Shown here in pieces: positions 56,094 to 64,000 of a stretch of 64,000 nt of DNA. The notes under the pieces were generated by a model. That model saw nothing but the letters and a program-made list of their open reading frames with translations, searched no databases and had not been told where the DNA came from. This stretch comes from Nageia nagi (lineage: Eukaryota; Pinophyta), in NCBI GenBank assembly GCA_050084985.1, contig JBITNC010000002.1, forward strand, positions 18,848,001 to 18,912,000. Direction: 5' to 3'. Every line of letters begins with the position of its first letter. The first letter of the stretch is position 1. The position numbers were made by a program, and so were the translations under genes.

Positions 56094-56860
56094 ATGGCAA
56101 AAAAAGGAAGTTTTGGGTAGAAAAATTCAATGACAAAAATTATCAACTTTGGAAAATGTAGATGGATGATTACCTCTATCAGAAGGACCTCTACCAACCT
56201 TTGGAAGGTGAGGCAAAAAAACCAAGTGGGATGTCTGATGAGGATTGGGCTTTGTTGTGCCTGGCAAGCACGATGGCCTTCAATATTTTTAAAGAGAAAA
56301 CTACAAAAAATTTAATGGATGCATTGGCAAGGTTGTATGAGAAACCCTCAGCTTCAAATAAAGTTTTTCTTATGAAAAAATTATTTAATATGCAAATGAA
56401 TGAAGGTGCTAACATTCAGGATCATTTAAATGCATTTAATACTATAAATAGTTAGCTAAGTTCAGTAGGATTGGACTTTGATGATGAAGTCAGGGCTTTG
56501 TTAATTCTATGCTCACTGTTAGAGAGCTGAAACAGTTTGGTAATGGTAGTAAGTAATTTTGCATCTAGTTCTAATAAGTTAGTTTTTGTTGATGTTGTCG
56601 GCATTATTCTTAGTGAAGGTATGAGGAGAAAAGCCTTAAGAGAAGCATCATCATCTAGAATAGTGTTGATGGTTGAGAGCAACAAAGTAAGGTAGAATGG
56701 AGGCTAAAGTTAGAACAAAGGAAAATCTAGAGGAAGATCCAAGTCAAGAGGAAAAGGAAAAGCCGAATATTGGTCATGTGACAAGAAATGCCATCTTAAA
56801 AAAGATTGTTGGCATAGAATCAATGATGAAAAAGGGGGGATGACAAAAATAAAAGTAATA
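56094..56860 (+). pseudogene. Element 5 Gag
   Basis: A probable start at 56,094 reads MAKKGSFG before a stop and a frame change. The core, at 56,130-56,455, contains NDKNYQLWKM, DDYLYQKDLYQPLEGEAKKP, SDEDWALLCLAST, LARLYEKPSASNKVFLMKKL and QDHLNAFNTI. The later part has basic repeats (KGKSRGRSKSRGKGK) and a damaged knuckle SCDKKCHLKKDCW near 56,770-56,810 with the first Cys and a Gly changed. Confidence 0.8.
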
Positions 56861-56929
56861 AATTAGAAACCAATATAGCTGGTGAAATTCATCAAGATGC
56901 TTTGATATTATTTTTAGAAAGTAGAAATG

Positions 56930-57110
56930 ATTACTGGGTTGTAGATTTCAATTCATCTTACCATGGTACCTCATAGAAAGACTATTTTGTAGAGTTTACT
57001 TTAGTAATTATGGTGAGGTTCAATTAGGAGATGATAGTCTCTGTAAGATTGAAGGAAAAGGAAAGATAAACATGAGGATGGCAAATGGAACTCTCTTGGT
57101 GTTAAATGAA
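56930..57110 (+). pseudogene. Element 5 protease
   Basis: YWVVDFNSSYHGTS at about 56,935-56,975 equals the copia active site WVIDSGASxHxT, with DSG changed to DFN, so it is dead. LISTSKLDKKGFTITF follows near 57,140-57,190. Confidence 0.7.
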
Positions 57111-57309
57111 GCATAATATATTCCTAGATTGAAAAGAAATTTAATTTCTACTAGTAAACTTGACAAAAAAGGTTTTACAATCACTTTTAGGGAGGGCTCC
57201 TAGAAGATAACGAAAGGAGCTATGGTGATTGGAAAAGGTAAATTGGTTACTACACTTTATTTGATGATTGAATCAACCATTTGGTTTATAAATTTTATTG
57301 GTATAGGAG

Positions 57310-58120
57310 AAGATTCCAAGATATGGCACAATAGATTAGGCCACATGAATAAAAAGGAAATGAAGATTTTGTACTCACAAAAACTACTACTGAAGCTCAA
57401 GGAAGTGGATTTGGAGTTTTATGAGGATTGCATTTATGGTAAATAGAAAAAGGTAAGATTCTTAAATGTTGGAAAAGAGAAGAAGAAAGAAAAGTTAGAA
57501 TTGGTTCACAAAGATGTATGGGGGTCAACTTAGGTAACTTCTCTCGATGGTTCTAATTATTATGTGTCTTTTATTAATGATGCTACAAGAAAAATATGGG
57601 TTTATTGTATTAGTAAGAAATCTGATGTCTTTAATACATTTCAGAAGTGGAAGACATTAGCGAAGAATGAGACTGATAAGAAATTAAAAGGTCTTAAGTT
57701 TGATAATGGTGGTGAATACTACAATAATAATTTTGATAATTATTGTTCTCTAAATGGAATCAGAAGGATAAAGGTTTCTCCAAGAACACCTTAAGAAAAT
57801 GGATTTTTTGAGAGAATGAATAAGACCATTATGGAGTGTGCAAGATGTATAAGATTACATGCTAGATTGCCTTTGTATTTGTGGGCAAACTGTGTGACAC
57901 TACTCTTTATTTGATCAATAGGGGACCTTGCACTACTTTGGAAGGAGGGATTCCGGAAGAGATATGGAAAGGTAAAACTGTAAACTATTCCTTCCTTAAT
58001 GTTTTTGGGTGTGAAGCTTATGCTCATATAGATAAGGATATAGTAGGAAGTTGGATGCAAAGTCACATAAATGTTATTTCATCAGCTATAGAAAAGATGA
58101 CTTAGGTTACAAATTATGGG
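57310..58120 (+). pseudogene. Element 5 integrase with pre-integrase domain
   Basis: KIWHNRLGHMNKKEMKIL (about 57,318-57,372) is the pre-integrase motif. ELVHKDVWGST (first Asp changed context), DGSNYYVSFINDATRKIWVYC, LKGLKFDNGGEY (second Asp, about 57,705) and ENGFFERMNKTIMECAR (Glu, about 57,800-57,845) follow. The later RLPLYLWANCV and FLNVFGCEAYAHI blocks complete a copia integrase. Stops and one frameshift near 57,880 interrupt it. Confidence 0.85.
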
Positions 58121-58489
58121 ATAATACTAATTGAAAATTCATCAGGAGTAGAGATATTGTTTTTAATTTGAAAAGATTGTATAAAGATAGATTGCAAGAA
58201 AAGGAAGATGAATCCAAGTTTGTAGAGCTTGATGATGTCAATTGGGAGAATGTACAAAGGGTACAAGATGAAGTCTAAGAGCCTCAAAATCCACCACAAT
58301 CTCTACCACAAAATGTCCAACAACAACAATAACAAGTATCTCAATCCCTTGAAATTGTTGTTAGAAGATATACTAGGATAAGCAAAATACCTCAATGTTT
58401 TTATGATTATATTATGCCTCAAGTGAAGGTAAGTTGCTAGAATGTTATATTCTTGCTCTTCATTATGTTTTGTATATTGATGTTGGTGA

Positions 58490-59340
58490 GCTAGAGTGTG
58501 TGGATGAAGCTTTACAGTTGGACACTATTAAGTAGTGGGAGCTTGCAATGGATGAAGAGATGGATTCTTTCATACATAACCAAACATTAGATTTGGTTAA
58601 GCTACCTGCTAGGAAGAAGGCCCTTCACAACAAATAGGTCTACAGAGTAAAAGAAGAAGTAGGAGGAAATAAGAGATATAAGGTAAGACTTGTTGTGAAA
58701 GGATATGCATAAAAGAAAGGTATAGATTGTAATGAGAATTTTTCTCTTATAGTTAAGATGACTTCTATTTGTACTGTGTTAAACTTGGTTGCAGTAGAGG
58801 ATTTGCATTTAGAGCAGCTTGATGTCAAAATAGCTTTCCTCCATGGTGATTTGGAAGAGGAAATCTATATGCACCAACCAGAGGGTTATGAGGTAAAGGG
58901 GAAGGAAAACCTTATTTACAGATTGAAGAAGAGCTTATACAGTTTGAAAGAGGCTCCTAGATAATGGTATTTGAAGTTTGATAGGTTCATGTAGAATTTG
59001 GGTTATGATAGGTGTTATTCATACCATTGTGTGTACTTAAAAAGATTAGGTAATGGAAGTTACATTATCTTACTTTTATATGTTGATGATATGCTTGTAG
59101 CTAGTAATAATATACAGGATATTAGTGATCTCAAGAAGGTGTTGGCAAGTACTTTTGGCATGAAGGATTTGGGGGCTACTAAACAAATCCTTGGTATGAG
59201 AATCATGAGAGATAGGAAGAATCAAAAGTTGGAGTTATCTCAGGTGGTGTACATAGAGAAAGTTTTGAAGAGGTTTAATATGAACAATGCGAAGCTAATA
59301 AGTACACCTCTTGCAAACCATTTTCAATTAACCAAATAAA
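58490..59340 (+). pseudogene. Element 5 reverse transcriptase
   Basis: MDEEMDSFIHNQTLDLVKLP starts the domain near 58,550. QLDVKIAFLHGDLEEEIYMH and QPEGYEVKGKENLIYRLKKSLYSLKEAPR (read in parts, 58,815-58,962) and the catalytic LLYVDDMLVASNN near 59,073-59,110 follow. DLKKVLASTFGMKDLGATKQILGMRI then leads to the connection. This is the classic copia RT series. A few stops occur, for example at about 58,963. Confidence 0.9.
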
Positions 59341-60050
59341 TCTATCCTAGAAATGATAAGGAGAGAGAGCATTTGGCCAAGGTCTCTTATGCATCTATTG
59401 TTGGTAGTTTAATGTATGCTATGGTTTGCATTAGACTTGATATTGCCCAAGCAGTGGGAGTTGTGAGCAGGTACATGAGTAACCTTGAAAAAGAGCATTG
59501 GCAAGTAGTGAAATGAATATTTCGATATGTGAGAGGTACATCCAATCATTGTTTGTGTTTTGATGGTACTAATACTAATTTACAGGGTTTTGTAGACTCA
59601 AATATGGTAGGTAATAGAGATGTTGGGAGGAGCACCATTGATTATGTTTTCACTATTGGTGGAATAGCTATGAGTTGGGTGTCTAAGCTACAGTAGGTTG
59701 TGGCATTATCTACAATAGAGGTAGAGTATGTTGTAGGTACAGAGGTTGGAAAGGAGATCATTTAGCTTCAGAGATTGGTGGAAGAATTGGGGCATGAATA
59801 AGAGGATTGTAAGTTGTGGAGTGATCGCTAGAGTGCTATTCATCTAATAAAGAATTCAGCTTTTCATTCAAGAAACAAACATATTCAACTTAGGTACCAT
59901 TGGATAATGTCAATATTGGAAGATGGATCATTAAAGCTAGAAAAGATACATACTAGTGAAAATCCTATAGATATGTTGGCCAAAGTATTTTCAAAAGATA
60001 AGTTGAACTTTTGCTCAATTGCAATTGGTTTGATAAAACCATGAAGGGTT
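59341..60050 (+). pseudogene. Element 5 RNase H
   Basis: YASIVGSLMYAMVCIRLDIAQAVG-like text (59,388-59,460) precedes GFVDSNMVGNRD (first Asp, about 59,588-59,620), AMSWVSKLQ, ALSTIEVEYVVGTEVGKE (Glu region, about 59,705-59,755) and HSRNKHIQLRYHWI (about 59,870-59,910). The order equals copia RNase H. Three or four stops inactivate it. Confidence 0.85.
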
Positions 60051-60100
60051 GGGGATATCCCCAATAGGTGCAGAAATGGTGGAATTTCTATGAATAGTCT

Positions 60101-60112
60101 CCAAGTGGGAGA
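60101..60112 (+). promoter_or_regulatory. Polypurine tract of element 5
   Basis: CCAAGTGGGAGA just before TTGTTGAAATATGG is the common copia polypurine tract and LTR start. Confidence 0.8.
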
Positions 60113-60113
60113 T

Positions 60114-60588
60114 TGTTGAAATATGGAGATTGTACAACTATGTGTAGCAGAGCATTATGATTTCCTATGAAGTGGATGCTAATTTTGATGATAAATCTAA
60201 ATCATTGTTATCAAGTTACAAATTGTAATATGGACCATTGATATTAGGTCATAGATTGTAAACTCTTTTTGTAAAGAGGATTTTGTATGAAGAATAAAGT
60301 GTGTAATGTTTTAGAAGTGTGCTAGGATTTGAGCATATGGGAGCTTGAGAGTGCTTGTGAGAGATTGAAGAGATTGTGCATCTTGCTAATGTGGATTGTA
60401 ATCCCTTAGTTATTTTGGACTATGATAAAGATTCAACTAGTTATTTCTCCAAGGACATAGCCCACATTGGGTGAACCTTGTTAAATCTATGTTGCTCTCT
60501 TGTGTGATTGATATCTATAATTTGTTTATTTACTTTTGCTAGGTTTATTCTACATTATATTTTGCTTGAATAATATATATTCCTAACA
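60114..60588 (+). repeat. 3' LTR of element 5 (475 bp)
   Basis: It starts TGTTGAAATATGG and ends ATTCCTAACA, typical copia ends. It matches the right part of the 5' LTR (55,707-56,032). Confidence 0.9.
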
Positions 60589-60595
60589 AGTTCAT

Positions 60596-60808
60596 GCAAG
60601 GAAATAATCCAATGAAAGAATTACATAAAGAGTTAGTTGTATATATGTAGCAAAGGTTGTGTGTAGATACAAGAAAATAATCTAATGAAACAATTATAAA
60701 TAGAGTTACTTATGTATGTGTAGCAAAAGGTTCATTAGTAGATGCAACAAAATAATCCAATGAAACAATTATATAAAGAGGTACTTGTATATGCGTAGCA
60801 AATTGATA
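60596..60808. repeat. Tandem repeat, about 74-bp unit, just under 3 copies
   Basis: Copies begin at 60,596 (GCAAGGAAATAATCCAATGA), 60,669 (ACAAGAAAATAATCTAATGA) and 60,744 (GCAACAAAATAATCCAATGA). Each continues with AATTA-TA-A-AGAG and a TGTAGCAAA-like phrase. The array starts 8 bp after the copia LTR, so element 5 may have inserted at or in it. Confidence 0.9.
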
Positions 60809-63800
60809 AATGATGTTTGTTGTGTATGAAATAAATTATGTTTTAACTTAAGTCACATATTTACATAAAAATAAAGTCAATAATGTAATAAAGGAATGAA
60901 CGATGATAAGTAATAATAACAAATAGACTTGTAAATAAAAAATCAAAGTGCATAAGTATTTTCTTATCATTGCATTTTTATTGAATTTACTTTTGGAATC
61001 ATGAGATTGAATTTAATGTTTCAAATTTTATTTTATCATTATTTTGTAATTATTGATTTGAAATTTTCTATTTTTATGCTTTAAAAGTATATATTAAATA
61101 AAATAAGTGTTTGGGATTTTTGGTAAGTTATTATGATATTATCTAATATTTAAGTCCATTTAATGGTAAGTATTTTTCCATCATTAAATTTTGTACAATC
61201 AAACATGAAAATACAATACACATGAAGACAAGATTATCTTGAAGTAATTTTAATAATTCTTCATATGCTAGTTAATGAATTATTAATAATCAAAGTATTT
61301 TATTAGTTATTAAAGAGGTTTTCTAAACTATAATCATCCTGTATGTGAATTTATAAGAAAGATCCTATTATATGAGAATAAAATATGTAATTTGAATTCA
61401 TGCATTATCATTAATATATGTTATTGAAATTTAAAGAATAATTAATGTGATTAATAATTATTTATATCTAAATGAATGTAACATCAAATTCAAAGTTTTA
61501 TGATAAAATTAGTAGATTAATTCAGCCCATTGTTGAAACTTATAAAAAAAGGTATTTATATAATCTTAGGTATGTTAATTTTCTCTATTAATATAAAGAA
61601 AACATAGATTCTATTGCATTTATAATTACTAAAGAGTAAAGTATTAAAATGATTTGATATATACTCCACTATGGAGATTGAGGAGGAAATAAATCTACCC
61701 CAATGGGTAGTTAGGATGAAGGGGAAATGTCTCCAAGTAAACACCAAGAGGAAAAATAAGCCCAAGCCTATTAGATGATGTAGGAAGGAAGAGAAATCAC
61801 CTAAGAAAAATGATAAAATGAAGAATATACTCACCCAAACATGGAGCTAAATGAAGGGACTTAGAAAAATTAGGAGTCTTTAGAAAGGATGAATTCACCC
61901 ACTAATGGAGAAAAGGATCAAGTTTAGACATAGACAAGGTGGCTCTAGCACCACAATGGATTGAAGGGTTGGCATGGATAACTTGAGAGAAAAATACATA
62001 TCAACCCATAATAGAAGGATGGCATATAAAAGAGAATAAATACTCAGTCTACAATATGGATCAAAGAATGTAAGTAGTTCAGGTTTGGTTTGAGAAACTA
62101 TAGAAAAGGAACCAAGGAGGATGGAGCTAAATGAAAGTAGATACCATTGAACCCATAAATACTAATAAAGCCTTAGATTAAAGGATGGATTTTTCATTAA
62201 TATTTGTTTAGTTTTGTTATACATTATTATTGTGTAGTCTAAGGATTTTAGAATAGGGTCAAGATTAATTATGTTAGTGATGTAAAGTTGAGAATAATTT
62301 TATGTGTGTGTGTTATATATATATGTAATTTTTTGGGAGATATATTTTGGCTATCAACATACTATGAATGGGTAGTAGGTCCATTTAAAACCCATTCATT
62401 TTTTGATAATATGTTTAACTTTAATATTAAAAATTTACTTTCAATCATTTATTTAAATTTAATTTATATTTATAAAATATAAGCATTTGCTAATAATCAT
62501 GCATATAAAAGAAATTAGAAGATTAAATACACAACCCTAGACATACACTAATATCTCTTATATCCTTTTTATATGCTCTGTTAAACATCATAAGTTTTTT
62601 TCTTTTAGATAAGAAAATTTTTATTAGGTAATTAGGGTGGTTTCATCTTTTAATGGTTTATATTATGATGTCTTTTTCTTAAATAACCATTCTCTATTCT
62701 TAAGTTGAAATACTAATTTACATCTTTTATAGTTGAACTTTGGTCAATTCATTATGATACTATCATTTCTCATCTTCTATTGGTGTAACTATTCCTTAGG
62801 TAAATTGTATCATAAAAATATATTTACTTGTTCCTCTCAACATAATCTTCATTTTATTATTAATTGCCAAGTTATTTCTTTCTTGGTTTCTTTATAGCAT
62901 AAAGTTATACATTAAATATATAAATTCATTAATAATCTTAATAAATTAAAACTTAGGTAAAATAATTTTTTATTTTCATTTTATTTGATGGATTAATCTT
63001 GGTGGACTCTGCCTTTAATTCTTAATGTGTATCCATATGTAATGAAAAAATCCTTGATTTAGCTAAGTATATCACCAATTCTTAGCATAAACAAACAAAT
63101 ATCAAATAAAGGATTTAATTTCAAAATATACATTTTTTATTTTTACCAAATTATTTTTTTATCTAAATAAAAATTACTTCATGAATTTAAAAGATAAATC
63201 GTAATATTGAATAAATCACATAAATATCAAATCTATATAGAGATTTAATTTTGAAAACCCTTTTGGGAAAAACCATGGATGAAAAATTTATTAGTTATTT
63301 GATTGGAAAAATAATCAAGTAATTATAATTTGTCCATAATTTTCTCAATAATTATGAAGATAAAATTCTACAAAATGATATACCAAAATTTGACTCTGTG
63401 AAAGTAATATTTTGATATGGAAATAAAATATTTTACAAGAAAAAGTAATTTACACTTATATAGTGATAATTTTTGAATTTTTTTAGTCACTCCTAAAATT
63501 AGAGTAGGTAGGAGCTAAGTTAACATTAACATTAATGATGTCTAATACACTTTACAATTTAACAATGAAATAATATTAAATAACAATAGTCCAAAGTACC
63601 TCAATTAATATATTAGCATGTAAATCAAAGACTTAGATTATTGGATCAGAGCTATAAATAACCAAGCTTATTGAGAAAGATATTTATAAATATATATACT
63701 TTTCATATTACCTTGATGATTAAGGTGATATGCAAATTAAAACTTATTGATAATGTAGATCTCAAAATTGTGAACCTTTTAGATATATAAGTCAAAATGA

Positions 63801-64000
63801 CATGCATCCATGCTAGAATGTGTGCCCACATTCAAGGCAACATTTGTACCATGATCCCTATATTATAGCATTCACAACCATTATCTAACAATAGTATAAT
63901 GATTGATAAGCCTAATCTAGCATATAATAGCAAAATAGTAGATTGACAAAGTTCATTTGATATCAAATCTCAATATTAATAAGTGGTAATTAAGAATATC
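60809..64000. other. AT-rich DNA, nothing recognised
   Basis: 3.2 kb with no supportable gene on either strand. The most open stretch (61,834-61,556, - strand) is hydrophobic and Phe/Ile-rich without a motif. A short TGTGTGTGTGTTATATATATATG run lies near 62,303. Confidence 0.4.

Larger units (their letters stand above)
55641..60588 (+). mobile_element. Element 5: Ty1/copia retrotransposon (Tork-like)
   Basis: A partial 5' LTR, tRNA-Met primer site, Gag, protease, integrase, RT, RNase H, polypurine tract and complete 3' LTR lie in order. The Gag block LEGEAKKPSGMSDEDWALL and the integrase-before-RT order define copia; the Tork-like call rests on the Gag. Many stops and a few shifts occur. The left end is unclear because the 5' LTR runs into the CpG-rich block. 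Confidence 0.85.

Noticed and set aside
61556-61834. 92-codon open frame on the - strand near the right end
   Set aside because: Phe/Ile/Leu-rich low-complexity composition with no domain; expected by chance in such AT-rich DNA.

Overview
The window looks like nuclear DNA from a large, AT-rich, TE-dominated plant genome; a gymnosperm-like genome fits, but the sequence does not prove the species. I found no intact host gene and no tRNA, rRNA or CRISPR array. Almost all recognisable coding sequence is decayed retrotransposon. Most in-frame stops are of the kind made by C-to-T change (CAG/CAA/CGA to TAG/TAA/TGA), as expected for old methylated elements.

Layout. (1) 1 to about 33,013: a degenerate Ty3/gypsy element of the Tat/Ogre type on the + strand (gag, protease, RT, RNase H, second RNase H, integrase, ending near 6,873). 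It has an antisense plant-mobile-domain (PMD) gene downstream and a probable 3' LTR from about 32,005. Its 5' end lies outside the window. (2) 10,878-28,525: a second Tat-type element, on the - strand, inserted inside the PMD gene of the first. Its ends are exact: LTRs 10,878-11,724 and 27,680-28,525, about 95% identical, with a perfect 5-bp target duplication CATAT. It carries a long Gag with an N-terminal extension, protease, RT, two RNase H domains, integrase, an unknown ORF made of two related halves (16,699-17,790), and its own antisense PMD gene with a clean GT-AG intron (12,423-14,828). (3) About 37,660-51,378: a chromovirus-like Ty3/gypsy element on the + strand. Its RT is split by a 590-bp insertion with a 7-8-bp target duplication, and its integrase is split by a truncated - strand Ty1/copia element (42,870-47,553) plus 1.7 kb of unidentified DNA. 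(4) 52,860-53,330: a LINE endonuclease fragment on the - strand. (5) About 55,640-60,588: a Ty1/copia element on the + strand with gag, protease, integrase, RT and RNase H. Its 5' LTR abuts an unusual CpG-retaining block (54,800-55,640). (6) 60,596-60,808 holds a tandem repeat; the rest to 64,000 is featureless AT-rich DNA.

Most interesting signal. The - strand Tat element carries arrays of a short, nearly palindromic motif (about RTCAYCGRYGTT, best copies GTCACCGGTGAC or GTCGCTAGCGAC) at a strict spacing of about 20 bp. They lie in both LTRs, in the leader next to the primer site, just downstream of the putative TATA box of the antisense PMD gene, and in that gene's intron. The older host element has related arrays with a different core (AATCACCTAGATGATT-like) in the matching intron, upstream and LTR positions. 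A diverging motif paired with an element-encoded PMD gene suggests a cognate protein-DNA system, perhaps self-recognition or anti-silencing. That function is inference; the arrays and the gene structure can be read directly.
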